NCBI GenBank assembly: GCA_026390695.1
Contig: JAPLFL010000090.1
Location: 1 to 64,000 of the forward strand
Direction: 5' to 3'
From: Candidatus Kapaibacterium sp.
GTDB lineage: Bacteria > Bacteroidota > Ignavibacteria > Kapaibacteriales > UBA2268
DNA: 64,000 nt
The position numbers and the translations under genes are program-made. This document shows positions 44,783-52,743 of this stretch, in pieces; the stretch's first letter is position 1; each line of letters starts with the position of its first letter. A model generated the notes under the pieces. The model searched no databases. It saw only the letters and a list, made by a program, of their open reading frames with translations, and was not told the DNA's origin.

Positions 44783-45007
44783 TTATAATAAAAGGTGACA
44801 ATATGAATAAATGTTTATAATAAGAAGACTTAGCGCTTTTACACTTTTAAAACAAGCAACAAAACGATCACCCTCAAGACTAATGTATAAAAGACTGCAA
44901 CCCGCTCCAGCGCGGCGCTCGATTTGTTTATGAAACTCCCCCAACAATCCTTCCTCTTTATGTTCAAAAACCACTACACATTGCTTGCATATAGCTTTTT
45001 TACACAT
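44783..45007 (-). CDS. Small Cys-rich protein, doubtful
   Basis: 74 codons: MCKKAICKQCVVVFEH start with a possible metal knuckle, hydrophobic C-terminus. It lies between the structured RNA candidate and the promoter at 44761. No ribosome site is clear. Confidence 0.35.
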   Translation of the reverse strand: MCKKAICKQCVVVFEHKEEGLLGEFHKQIERRAGAGCSLLYISLEGDRFVACFKSVKALSLLIINIYSYCHLLL

Positions 45008-45035
45008 AAAACTCTTTCAGTAATAAAAAATTAAT

Positions 45036-45172
45036 AAAAAAAGGCATCCTGCCGCGTCTATCCTGATTCGTGACGGGAATAGGAAGCGTTTTGCAAAAAG
45101 CAACGGCAGAATGCCAAGACTTTTTCTGCAAATTTTATTTCCTATACAAAGTTCCGTCACGAACCAAAAGCA
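45036..45172 (-). ncRNA. Candidate structured RNA with pseudoknot potential
   Basis: Two long helices interleave. Helix 1: 45043-45054 with 45104-45115 (11 of 12 pairs). Helix 2: TTCGTGACGG (~45067-45076) with CCGTCACGAA (~45164-45173), extended by ATAGGAA/TTCCTAT. Read leftward, the end of helix 1 is followed directly by seven T. The stretch 45008-45258 has no convincing gene. It could be a terminated small RNA or a leader for the early genes downstream. Confidence 0.5.
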
Positions 45173-45258
45173 AATTAAATAAAAATTCATAAATCACCAA
45201 ATTATTTCTTATATTTCACCAAATAATGAGCAAAGATTAATTTTATGTTTAATAATAA

Positions 45259-45447
45259 TTAATTTTTAATTTCTGGAACATCAGGCTTGGCTTCTTCTTT
45301 ATGCTCAAAGAGGTCTGTCCAAAGTTTATCAAATTCGTCAATATTAAAATCAACGAGATTTGTGACGATATAAATTTCCATTTTATCATCATCACGGATA
45401 GTTATATCTAAATCAATACCGTTTACGGTTGTTTTGTAATTTTTCAT
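45259..45447 (-). CDS. Small acidic hypothetical protein
   Basis: 62 residues, starting MKNYKTTVNGIDLDITIRDD, compact alpha/beta. Contains FEHKEE, also present in the doubtful 45007-44783 product. No family recognised. Confidence 0.5.
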   Translation of the reverse strand: MKNYKTTVNGIDLDITIRDDDKMEIYIVTNLVDFNIDEFDKLWTDLFEHKEEAKPDVPEIKN

Positions 45448-45508
45448 TTTTTTTCCAAATAATTTTTAATCCGTTTATCTTTATTTTTTTTAGGTGTTTT
45501 ATAAAACT

Positions 45509-45763
45509 TTAAGGTGTTTTATAAAACCAAATTGTCTGCGGAAGTTTCCCAAATCCATCTGAAGGTTTATCTTTGTATATCTTTCTTAGTGATTCAAAAT
45601 AACGTGGCATAAAATCATTAAAATCCATCCACCCTTTTTCAGATAAGTGTTGCAACCAATTATCTTTCTCGTTAAATAACCTTCTTCCTTCAATAAGATA
45701 ATCGTGTTCATCATTGTATAGGCTTCCATCAGCTTGCGAAGTCCATTTGCCTGTTATAATCAT
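45509..45763 (-). CDS. Hypothetical protein
   Basis: 84 residues; Trp-rich (TGKWTSQADGS, NWLQHL), soluble. AAAGG lies upstream of the ATG. Probably an early accessory protein; not recognised. Confidence 0.5.
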   Translation of the reverse strand: MIITGKWTSQADGSLYNDEHDYLIEGRRLFNEKDNWLQHLSEKGWMDFNDFMPRYFESLRKIYKDKPSDGFGKLPQTIWFYKTP

Positions 45764-45780
45764 TTTTTTTCCTTTAAAGA

Positions 45781-46584
45781 TTATTTTTCATAAAATATTT
45801 CGACATTGTTGTTCAAAAACCTTTTCCACTTCATAAAAGCGTGTTCAATTCGCGCTCCGCGAGATATTTTCCAGTTCTTTAACATATAAATTGTATTGCA
45901 GCGGCACAATAAAAGCATATCATAAATCATGTGCGACCACCACGAAGGAGCGCCTAATTTACACGCTTCAAAAATATTTAGCAATGATTTGCCAGCACGT
46001 GCCGGATTAACCACATTTTTATATTTTTGTTGCTTTAAGTGGATATATGCTTTTTGGAATTTGCCGAAATAATCTGGATCGTTCGTAATAGCGCCGCAAA
46101 TGTAGATTATTTTCCACGCGCGCTCCAAAGCCGCTAATCCATTACAAGTAGATGATGTGCTTGTAAAGCAAGTCTTTGCCGTAGAGCTATGTTCTTGTTG
46201 TGGCTGAATCCAAAAACCCACGTTTCCTGCCCCCCCTTTTGTAAAGGGGGTTGGAATAGGTGGTGGGGTTGTCGGTTTTACTGACGGGTGTACAAAAAAT
46301 TCACTCATTTTTGTTTCTGATTTGTTAAACAAGTGTGCGACCTGTGGTTTGGTAAACGCATAATCAAATATCTCAACAACTTCCTCAAACCATTCTGGAT
46401 TGTTTTCTACAATGTCAGCAGAATGCCAAAAGTAACTGTCATTAAGCGCTGGGTCAGCGGTGGCATAAATATTTTTTGCTAAATGATAACCAGTATATTT
46501 GCACTTATAGCTTTCAGGGTAAAAGCTATAAATTTGCCCAGCTTTAGCCTCTGGTGAATCTTTTAATAATCTGAATTTTCTCAT
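45781..46584 (-). CDS. Protein with C-terminal DUF4406-like domain
   Basis: 267 residues. The C-terminal ~110 (IIYICGAITNDPDY..., VVNPAR, a MIYDMLLLCRCNTIYML block and SRGARIEHAF) match DUF4406, a Rossmann-like domain related to nucleoside 2-deoxyribosyltransferases, often in phages. A role in nucleotide salvage or modification is possible. The N-terminal ~100 residues are unrelated; a truncated copy of its first residues lies at 47604. Confidence 0.65.
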   Translation of the reverse strand: MRKFRLLKDSPEAKAGQIYSFYPESYKCKYTGYHLAKNIYATADPALNDSYFWHSADIVENNPEWFEEVVEIFDYAFTKPQVAHLFNKSETKMSEFFVHPSVKPTTPPPIPTPFTKGGAGNVGFWIQPQQEHSSTAKTCFTSTSSTCNGLAALERAWKIIYICGAITNDPDYFGKFQKAYIHLKQQKYKNVVNPARAGKSLLNIFEACKLGAPSWWSHMIYDMLLLCRCNTIYMLKNWKISRGARIEHAFMKWKRFLNNNVEIFYEK

Positions 46585-46605
46585 CTGTGATCTCCTGTAA
46601 AATAT

Positions 46606-47505
46606 TTAAAATAATTGTGGTAAAGTATCTTTAATTTTTATTTGTGTCCAATACTTTAAAGTCCCGAAATCAATTTTAGGGTTTTTGAACTTCTTTAAAA
46701 TCTCCCAAATTTCTTCTTTCACGAGATTATAAAACACTTTTTCAAACAACATCGGAATATGTCTGCTTGACCAGCCAACCTCGTTTTGAATTTTTGCGTA
46801 TTCTTTTTCGATCAAAGAATTAGTTAAAATGGCATATACGATTTTTTCTTCAACTGTTTTTTCTCCTTGAATTTCGGACACTTCGCATTTTTGATGGTTT
46901 GCTTTAAACTCATTTTTTACAATTTTAGCCCAAATTGTTTTACCAAACCGGTTTTTGTAATTATAGTTTTTAACGACAATTCCTACGCCGGAGCCTTCGC
47001 CGTCCCCGATTAAAAAAACATTCTTTTCAAGCTGACCGACTAATTGCTCATAAGTTGGGTGGTTTATTTTGCAAATTGGTGGGATATAATCTAATCCGTA
47101 ACGATCAAGTACTGGTCGATATGATTCATAAACAATATGAGTACCGCTATCATCCCCTTCCTTTATTACAACCACGTCAAAAACGTAAAACCTCCTCCAT
47201 GCTTCTGCGCTATATGTTTTTAAAGTGTGCGGTACGAGCCATTCACCATATAAACGACATTCACGATGTAACCTAAAGAAATCCTTAATTTTTTCTTGCT
47301 CAAGCGCCCAAGCATAAAACCCAGCGTTATCACTTTCAAGCGACAAAATGCGGTTACGCGAACCAGCACACAGTTTGCCATTATCCATCCACAAACTTGA
47401 ATTAGTCCCGTCGATTTTTGGGAAAATATAACAAGTCCCGTTTTCAATTCCGTCGGTTTCAACTGCACCGAAGCGTTCAATGTGTTGGTATTTTACAAAA
47501 TCCAT
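46606..47505 (-). CDS. RNA ligase, T4 Rnl2-like
   Basis: 299 residues with nucleotidyltransferase motifs: motif I FPKIDGTN with adenylated Lys30, motif III YGEW, motif IV GVGIVVKN and motif V WAKIVKNEF. It should seal 3'-OH/5'-phosphate RNA nicks with ATP. In T4-like phages such ligases repair tRNAs cut by host anticodon nucleases; that defence-evasion role is likely here but no kinase (Pnkp) partner is seen. The C-terminal ~100 residues are helical. Confidence 0.82.
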   Translation of the reverse strand: MDFVKYQHIERFGAVETDGIENGTCYIFPKIDGTNSSLWMDNGKLCAGSRNRILSLESDNAGFYAWALEQEKIKDFFRLHRECRLYGEWLVPHTLKTYSAEAWRRFYVFDVVVIKEGDDSGTHIVYESYRPVLDRYGLDYIPPICKINHPTYEQLVGQLEKNVFLIGDGEGSGVGIVVKNYNYKNRFGKTIWAKIVKNEFKANHQKCEVSEIQGEKTVEEKIVYAILTNSLIEKEYAKIQNEVGWSSRHIPMLFEKVFYNLVKEEIWEILKKFKNPKIDFGTLKYWTQIKIKDTLPQLF

Positions 47506-47514
47506 AATCTTTCC

Positions 47515-47604
47515 TTAACGAATAAATAAATAATGTTTGTCGGAGCGCAGTTTCTTAATTATTAAATCAATTGGTGAATCTTTTAATAATCTGAATTTTC
47601 TCAT
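47515..47604 (-). pseudogene. Truncated copy of the DUF4406 gene start fused to a capsid-region fragment
   Basis: 29 codons starting MRKFRLLKDSP, identical to the start of the 46584 gene, including its upstream GATCTCCT leader. After 11 residues identity ends. Positions 47531-47553 are then identical to 20950-20972, within a late structural gene. A recombination scar; not a functional gene of known type. Confidence 0.65.
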
Positions 47605-47816
47605 TTGTGATCTCCTATAAAATATTGTGAATTGTTGTGTTTCTTAATGTTTAAATCAATAGCTTCTTGATCTTTGATAAAAGATTTTGCTACTTCAAGT
47701 GTTGCACAATTGAAACTGTTGTAAAAAAGCCCTTTTATACCGCGCGGCTTCACTCCATAAGGTCTATCTCTGCAATCGTCCCAGTTTTTTACAATTTTGT
47801 ACTGTGGTTTTTTCAT
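47601..47816 (-). CDS. Hypothetical small basic protein
   Basis: 71 residues from ATG 47816 (AGAGG 8 nt upstream). MKKPQYKIVKNWDDCRDRPYG, soluble. Stop overlaps the start of the scar at 47604. No family recognised. Confidence 0.5.
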   Translation of the reverse strand: MKKPQYKIVKNWDDCRDRPYGVKPRGIKGLFYNSFNCATLEVAKSFIKDQEAIDLNIKKHNNSQYFIGDHK

Positions 47817-47842
47817 TAACATACCTCTAATTGTTGCAACAT

Positions 47843-48010
47843 TTAAAGAACCGCCTTTGCGGCGGGAAACGATAGTAGTAATGTCTGTTCACCGATATTC
47901 TCATCGGTGTTTGGAATTTCTCTATAAATAGAAATTACAATGTTTTTGTTGAACCTAATCACGCTAATTACAGCGTTAGTTGATTCAATCACCTGTGTTC
48001 GTGCGTCCAT
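47843..48010 (-). CDS. Small hypothetical protein (55 aa)
   Basis: MDARTQVIESTNAVIS start, beta-type. Its 36-bp leader (48011-48046) is nearly identical to that of the 48589 gene, so expression is probably matched to it. Confidence 0.48.
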   Translation of the reverse strand: MDARTQVIESTNAVISVIRFNKNIVISIYREIPNTDENIGEQTLLLSFPAAKAVL

Positions 48011-48046
48011 CTTTTTTCTTTCTGAATAGTGAATAAATTATATGTA
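48011..48046 (-). repeat. Duplicated 36-bp gene leader (copy 1)
   Basis: Differs at one base from 48590-48625. Each copy sits directly before a leftward ATG and ends, read leftward, in an A/G-rich tract (AGAAAGAAAAAAG). Probably a duplicated promoter or translation-start region. Confidence 0.65.
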
Positions 48047-48058
48047 TTTTTTTGTTCA

Positions 48059-48589
48059 TTAACAGTTGGTATAATTAGAATAACATGGAGATTGTGAATA
48101 GGGTCTCTGAGTAAAGAACATTTCTAATTTTATAAATCCATCACGCCTGAGAACCAGTGACTCAGGCTGGACAAGGGTAATTCCATAAACACTTAAATTA
48201 TTATTGTTATTATTATCCAGATCCAGAATCCAATTTACTGGCAACCTCATAACGTTAGAAGAGTATAAAAGCGAAACCGCCGGCATCCTGTAAACTTCAG
48301 TATCATACTCCAATAGTTTAATATAAGCGTTGTTTTCCCAAAGAGAACCACCACCACCCTGTTCAGCCTCAAAATCTAAATCGCAAACTAATCTAATCTC
48401 ATTAATTTCGATATGATATTGATTTGATTTTTGTATTGCGTTGTTGTGCATATTCATATTAGGATTAGAGTAATCTGGTGAGCCTCCAAAAAAGGGTTGC
48501 ACTTTTGGTAAAACCATACCTTTTGTGTAATTAATTTGATGCCATCCGTAGAAATGGTTCCTTATGCTCGTGAAATACAGTTCCGTCAT
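48059..48589 (-). CDS. Paralogue of the capsid candidate, in the early region
   Basis: 176 residues. Aligns with the 19528 product: ENNAYIKLLEYDTEVYRMPA versus EKNAYITFKEADTEIYRIPV, a shared VLP-x-TQP/VQPFFG start and an ITLVQPES versus ITLIQPAM end block. Sites between are diverged and an Asn run is inserted. It is on the opposite strand, ~28 kb away among early genes. Could be an accessory capsid or vertex protein, or a capsid mimic acting in regulation or interference; untested. Confidence 0.6.
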   Translation of the reverse strand: MTELYFTSIRNHFYGWHQINYTKGMVLPKVQPFFGGSPDYSNPNMNMHNNAIQKSNQYHIEINEIRLVCDLDFEAEQGGGGSLWENNAYIKLLEYDTEVYRMPAVSLLYSSNVMRLPVNWILDLDNNNNNNLSVYGITLVQPESLVLRRDGFIKLEMFFTQRPYSQSPCYSNYTNC

Positions 48590-48625
48590 CTTTTTTCTTT
48601 CTGAATAGTGAGTAAATTATATGTA
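48590..48625 (-). repeat. Duplicated 36-bp gene leader (copy 2)
   Basis: One mismatch to 48011-48046; directly upstream of the capsid-paralogue ATG. Confidence 0.65.
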
Positions 48626-48647
48626 ATTTTTTAATAAAAATTTTTAA

Positions 48648-48818
48648 TTAAAACAAATTATCCTGAGCAGGAATAATCCTTTTTTCGCAACTAATCCCTC
48701 TTTCTGGGTTTCCGTTCATCCACACGCCAAACCAGCCGGGTTTTTTAAAAGCGGTTTTGCGCTCGCAGGTAACAGCATATTCTTTGTGATTATAACAACA
48801 ATCAATATAATTTGTCAT
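48648..48818 (-). CDS. Small Cys-containing protein (56 aa)
   Basis: MTNYIDCCYNHKEYAVTCER start, several Cys and His that could bind metal. Starts 4 bp inside the end of the upstream gene, as in other pairs here. No family recognised. Confidence 0.48.
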   Translation of the reverse strand: MTNYIDCCYNHKEYAVTCERKTAFKKPGWFGVWMNGNPERGISCEKRIIPAQDNLF

Positions 48819-49330
48819 AATTTTCTCTCTTTTGCTTTTAGTCCTTGATAAATTTGAAGTGTGTCGTTATAAACATTGTTTGCAAAGGACGCTTCGTATA
48901 ATTTATTAACAAGTGCAGTTTCTTCTAAGTGTTCGTCCCGCAACAGTTTCGCTTTGTTCTTTTCAATATTTTTTAATAATGTAGAATTATAAGCCCTGTT
49001 AAAGAAACTTTTATCATTTACAGACAAAAGTCGTATTGATAACATAAAAGTTATCCCAGTTTTGGCAGGGAAGCCAGTTGTAGAACTAACAGGATGCCCC
49101 TTAACCCATATAAAGCCAGAACTTGTAACCCCAGCGTAACAAAATAGACTACGATAATAATCATAGCTAAGCTCAAGGGCAACCACATCAGGGAGTAAGT
49201 CGTACGGCACTTCCAAACAGTCTCCAATTTTCCACTCCAAAATTTGTGGAAAAATTTCGTGAGGCAGCTTCTTTTTTCTTTTAAACCAAAAGCAGATTAT
49301 TCCACATGTTCTTTTAATTATTTCTTTCAT
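48815..49330 (-). CDS. Hypothetical protein
   Basis: 171 residues: basic, amphipathic N-terminus (CGIICFWFKRKKKLPHE), a central domain (VVALELSYDYYRSLF) and a charged helical C-terminus. No family recognised. Overlaps neighbours by 4 bp both sides, so translationally coupled. Confidence 0.5.
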   Translation of the reverse strand: MKEIIKRTCGIICFWFKRKKKLPHEIFPQILEWKIGDCLEVPYDLLPDVVALELSYDYYRSLFCYAGVTSSGFIWVKGHPVSSTTGFPAKTGITFMLSIRLLSVNDKSFFNRAYNSTLLKNIEKNKAKLLRDEHLEETALVNKLYEASFANNVYNDTLQIYQGLKAKERKL

Positions 49331-49542
49331 TTTGCATTGCCTTTTTTACGGTTTTCATCTATCAGATATTCTTTTTCTGCATGATCTCTAATATAACGCA
49401 ACATAAACCAATGTGATTTATCTATTAGAGCTAACAAGAATAACACCAGCACAAACGGATAAGTTGTAAGTGTGTAAACCGCTATACAAAACGCAATGAT
49501 CGGATTTTTAAGTATAGTTTTAGAGAATAATGTGTTTGTCAT
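49327..49542 (-). CDS. Small membrane protein (two helices)
   Basis: 71 residues; membrane helices ~13-30 and ~31-45 (IIAFCIAVYTLTTYPFVLVL), basic cytoplasmic tail. Early membrane protein; superinfection exclusion is possible but unsupported. Confidence 0.5.
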   Translation of the reverse strand: MTNTLFSKTILKNPIIAFCIAVYTLTTYPFVLVLFLLALIDKSHWFMLRYIRDHAEKEYLIDENRKKGNAK

Positions 49543-49555
49543 AATTTTTCTTTTG

Positions 49556-50524
49556 TTATTGATTAAAAATGTGATTTATAAATGGCATTATTCTTTTTTC
49601 AGCCATTTCGATATATTTAGGGTTAAGTTCGATTCCAATAAAATTCCTACCCGAACGAAGTGCCACCTCTGCCGTTGTTCCCGAACCAATAAATGGATCA
49701 AGCACGATTCCGCCATCAGGACAACCAGCTAAAATGTATGGCTTTATCAGTCGCTTTGGGTATGTGGCAAAATGCGCTCCTTTAAACGGCTCAGATGAAC
49801 ACTTATGAACAGTTCTCATGTTCCGCCCCAAGGGGTTATAAACGCGCCCGTTTTTCCCCCTGTAAGAATCGAAGCCACCTTTTTTTGCCGAAGCTCCAGA
49901 TTCGAACGATGAGCCTTCGTTAAGTGGTTTTGGTCTGTCGTTAGGGTTATTCACAAACTTTTTCTGCTTCACCCTGACTTTATCTGCATCAAAAGAATAT
50001 TTCCCCGATTTCACAAACATAAAAATCGGCTCGTGATCTACGGTGAAACGGTCTCGCGCCGACGCGGGCATTGGATTAGCTTTGTGCCAAATTAAATCAT
50101 TACGCAAAATCCATCCGCGGTTATCAATCATTTCAATAGAGAAACGAAACGGAATTTGGCATAAACATTTATTCGGAAGCTCTTTGTTCCATTTTACTTG
50201 CACTTGAGACGCGGAGTTAGTATCTTGTTTGCAAGGATTGTTTTGTGTGTTTCCTGAATTGCGACCGCCACCATAATAAGTATCTCCCAAATTCACAAAA
50301 CAAGTGCCAGTAGGCTTCAGCACCCGCCGAACTTCATCATAAATATCACAAAGTTTAATTATATATTCCTTAAAGGTTGGTTCAAGCCCAAGCTGCCCCT
50401 CGACGCCGTAGTCGCGTAAGTTCCAGTAGGGCGGTGAGCTTATACAACAATCCACAGAATCAGAAGGCAGTGTTTTTAAAATAGTGAGTGAATCACCTTG
50501 TAATATTTTATTAATTATTTCCAT
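49556..50524 (-). CDS. DNA methyltransferase (beta class, SPPY type)
   Basis: 322 residues. Catalytic motif SPPYW at 30-34 followed by NLRDYGVEGQLG, and the SAM motif DPFIGSGTT near 276; this order (IV before I) is the beta class, modifying cytosine N4 or adenine N6. No partner endonuclease nearby, so it is an orphan methyltransferase, probably protecting the viral genome or altering its regulation. Confidence 0.85.
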   Translation of the reverse strand: MEIINKILQGDSLTILKTLPSDSVDCCISSPPYWNLRDYGVEGQLGLEPTFKEYIIKLCDIYDEVRRVLKPTGTCFVNLGDTYYGGGRNSGNTQNNPCKQDTNSASQVQVKWNKELPNKCLCQIPFRFSIEMIDNRGWILRNDLIWHKANPMPASARDRFTVDHEPIFMFVKSGKYSFDADKVRVKQKKFVNNPNDRPKPLNEGSSFESGASAKKGGFDSYRGKNGRVYNPLGRNMRTVHKCSSEPFKGAHFATYPKRLIKPYILAGCPDGGIVLDPFIGSGTTAEVALRSGRNFIGIELNPKYIEMAEKRIMPFINHIFNQ

Positions 50525-50597
50525 AATCCTTTCGTTTTATTCATTGTTGCCGAACTCTTGTTTAGGAATATTGTTAATCCAATCTCCTTCATTAATT

Positions 50598-50654
50598 TTA
50601 TTCGCAAGCACCTTTAGCTTTCGCTAAATCTGCTATTTCTTGTAATGTTTTCAT
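50598..50654 (-). pseudogene. 18-codon remnant of the MORN-type gene
   Basis: Reads MKTLQEIADLAKAKGACE then stop. The first residues match the starts of the 52378 and 52740 genes. A remnant of a third copy at the edge of the duplicated block. Confidence 0.65.
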
Positions 50655-50657
50655 AAT

Positions 50658-50999
50658 CTAACCCTTTTTTGTTTGTAAAATTGTTTCGTAAATTTCTTTT
50701 TTGAAAATAAGTACATCATCTAAACATAAAAATAATTCAGGTACATCACTTGCCATAAACTCCTCTGCGCAGGCTTGTTTTGTGCGCTCTACCGCTTCGG
50801 AGATGGCAGAGACTGCATTTTCTTTATCCATCACAAAATAATTAACCTCTTTGATATTTTCATGTTCGTCCCGATTTGCAGTTTTAACATAAATTTTATC
50901 AATAAAATAAATTTTTCTTTTCCATTTCTCCCATAGCTCTTCAGCTAAATTCGAACTTGTAAGATTTTCTTTCAAGTTGCTTGTATCAAGTGTGATCAT
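50658..50999 (-). CDS. Duplicated small protein A (copy 2)
   Basis: 113 residues, MITLDTSNLKENLTSS start. Paralogue of the 53037-52744 gene with an identical C-terminus (PELFLCLDDVLIFKKEIYET); the middle differs. Stop and start overlap neighbours by 4 bp. Function unknown. Confidence 0.55.
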   Translation of the reverse strand: MITLDTSNLKENLTSSNLAEELWEKWKRKIYFIDKIYVKTANRDEHENIKEVNYFVMDKENAVSAISEAVERTKQACAEEFMASDVPELFLCLDDVLIFKKEIYETILQTKKG

Positions 51000-51277
51000 T
51001 TCTGCTCCTCGTTAAATATTTTTATAGTTACTTTGCCGCATCTAAAATCATCGCTAATAATTATACCATCGCAATTATTTTTCTCCTCCTCTGAAAGATT
51101 ATACCATTTCGATATATTATAATTGCCACGATACATAGCAATTGGCATATTCCTTGCCGTTGATCCGTAGCTATAACCGTTATCTGTTGCCCATTTTGTA
51201 GCTTCATAAAAGGAATTGAATGTTCCCTCTATAAAAAATTCTATTGTCTGTATGGGCTGTCTGTCAATTATTTTCAT
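50996..51277 (-). CDS. Duplicated small protein D (copy 2)
   Basis: 93 residues from ATG 51277, chosen because GGAAGGAGAAGAA lies directly upstream. Nearly identical to the 51872-51591 product; one visible change is Cys for Asp in DDFRCGKVTI. No family recognised. Confidence 0.55.
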   Translation of the reverse strand: MKIIDRQPIQTIEFFIEGTFNSFYEATKWATDNGYSYGSTARNMPIAMYRGNYNISKWYNLSEEEKNNCDGIIISDDFRCGKVTIKIFNEEQK

Positions 51278-51594
51278 TTCTTCTCCTTCCAAATCAATTC
51301 AATCCCTGCCCTTTGACAATCTCGAATAAAATCATCAAGAGTTTCAGGGTTAGTAACTGCTAAAAAGCGAATATTATAGTATTTTTCATCTTGCCAAAAA
51401 CAAATTTCATCCTTATCATCTTTAAATACAGTGTTTATATCATTTTTGACCGATACCTCTTTCCATCCCTCAAACAATTCTGTAATCATCTCTGGTTTGA
51501 AGGGTTGAGAATAAAATTCATTAGCATTTGATAAAAAGTTATTCTCATCATAACTGGCGGTGTTTGCAAATTGCAAATAATTAAATACTTTCAT
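51274..51594 (-). CDS. Duplicated small protein E (intact copy)
   Basis: 106 residues. MKVFNYLQFANTASYDEN start. The same sequence forms the C-terminal part of the 53974 gene, which carries a one-base deletion. Here the frame is intact to the end (GIELIWKEKK). Confidence 0.55.
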   Translation of the reverse strand: MKVFNYLQFANTASYDENNFLSNANEFYSQPFKPEMITELFEGWKEVSVKNDINTVFKDDKDEICFWQDEKYYNIRFLAVTNPETLDDFIRDCQRAGIELIWKEKK

Positions 51595-51872
51595 TTCTGC
51601 TCCTCGTTAAATATTTTTATAGTTACCTTGCCGTCTCTAAAATCATCGCTAATAATTATACCATCGCAATTATTTTTCTCCTCCTCTGAAAGATTATACC
51701 ATTTCGATATATTATAATTGCCACGATACATAGCAATCGGCATATTCCTTGCCGTTGATCCGTAGCTATAGCCGTTATCTGTTGCCCATTTTGTAGCCTC
51801 ATAAAAGGAATTGAATGTTCCCTCTATAAAAAATTCTATTGTTTGTATGGGTTGTCTGTCAATTATTTTCAT
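51591..51872 (-). CDS. Duplicated small protein D (copy 1)
   Basis: 93 residues starting MKIIDRQPIQTIEFF. Almost the same protein as 51277-50996; near-identity at DNA level points to recent duplication or gene conversion. Confidence 0.55.
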   Translation of the reverse strand: MKIIDRQPIQTIEFFIEGTFNSFYEATKWATDNGYSYGSTARNMPIAMYRGNYNISKWYNLSEEEKNNCDGIIISDDFRDGKVTIKIFNEEQK

Positions 51873-52378
51873 TTCTTATCCTCAAAATATTTTTCTTCTA
51901 ATGATTCTCCGTTTTTGAAATTAGTACGACACATAATAGCACCGCTCTCGTAGTACCACTCACACAAACCATGCTTTGTGCCATTTTTGTAATCAGTACG
52001 CCTCTCAATAGCACCGCTCTCATAATATCCCTCACACAAGCCATGCAGTTCGCCGTTTTTGTAAGTAAATCGGTGCGTAATAGCACCATCCGTGTAATAT
52101 TCCTCACACAAACCATGCAGTTTGCCATCTTTGTAATTAAAACGACGTTCAATAGCACCGTTCTGGTGGTATGCCAGCCCGATATTATCTGCTAATTTAC
52201 ACACCTCTTTAATGTCTAAACCAATATCTTCTTCTTCCAGCCATTCAATATTCCCTAACACAATTTGCCGTGCGAGCAATTCATCTCCCGCCTCCAGAGC
52301 TGCTATGAAAGGGTTGTATTGTGATTCGCAAGCGCCTTTTGCTTTTGCCAATCCCGCTATTTCTTGTAATGTTTTCAT
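51869..52378 (-). CDS. MORN-repeat protein (long copy)
   Basis: 169 residues: an N-terminal helical domain (MKTLQEIAGLAKAKGACESQ) then four or more ~23-residue MORN-variant repeats (YYESGAIERRTDYKNGTKHG type). Such repeats occur in YwqK-like proteins sometimes annotated as antitoxins. Repeat number differs from the 52740 copy, as expected from slippage. Confidence 0.62.
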   Translation of the reverse strand: MKTLQEIAGLAKAKGACESQYNPFIAALEAGDELLARQIVLGNIEWLEEEDIGLDIKEVCKLADNIGLAYHQNGAIERRFNYKDGKLHGLCEEYYTDGAITHRFTYKNGELHGLCEGYYESGAIERRTDYKNGTKHGLCEWYYESGAIMCRTNFKNGESLEEKYFEDKK

Positions 52379-52740
52379 TTCTTATCCTCAAAATGTTTTT
52401 CTTCTAATAATTCCCCGTCTTTGAAAGTAGTACGGTACATAATAGCACCGCTCTCGTAATATTCCTCACACAAACCATGCCGTTTGCCATCTTTGTAGAT
52501 ATCACGCCACATAATAGCACCGTTCTCGTAGTACTTCAGCCCGATATTATCTGCTAATTTACACACCTCTTTAATGTCTAAACCAATATCTTCTTCTTCC
52601 AGCCAATCAATATCCCCTAACACAATTTGCCAAGCGAGTAACTTATCCCCCGCTTCTAAAGCCGCTACGAAAGGCTTGTATTGTGATTCGCAAGCGGCAT
52701 ACGCTTTCGCTAAATCTCTGATTTCTTGTAATGTTTTCAT
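52375..52740 (-). CDS. MORN-repeat protein (short copy)
   Basis: 121 residues, the same N-terminal domain (MKTLQEIRDLAKAYAACESQ) and about two MORN-variant repeats. Overlaps the next gene by 4 bp. Confidence 0.6.
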   Translation of the reverse strand: MKTLQEIRDLAKAYAACESQYKPFVAALEAGDKLLAWQIVLGDIDWLEEEDIGLDIKEVCKLADNIGLKYYENGAIMWRDIYKDGKRHGLCEEYYESGAIMYRTTFKDGELLEEKHFEDKK

Positions 52741-52743
52741 AAT

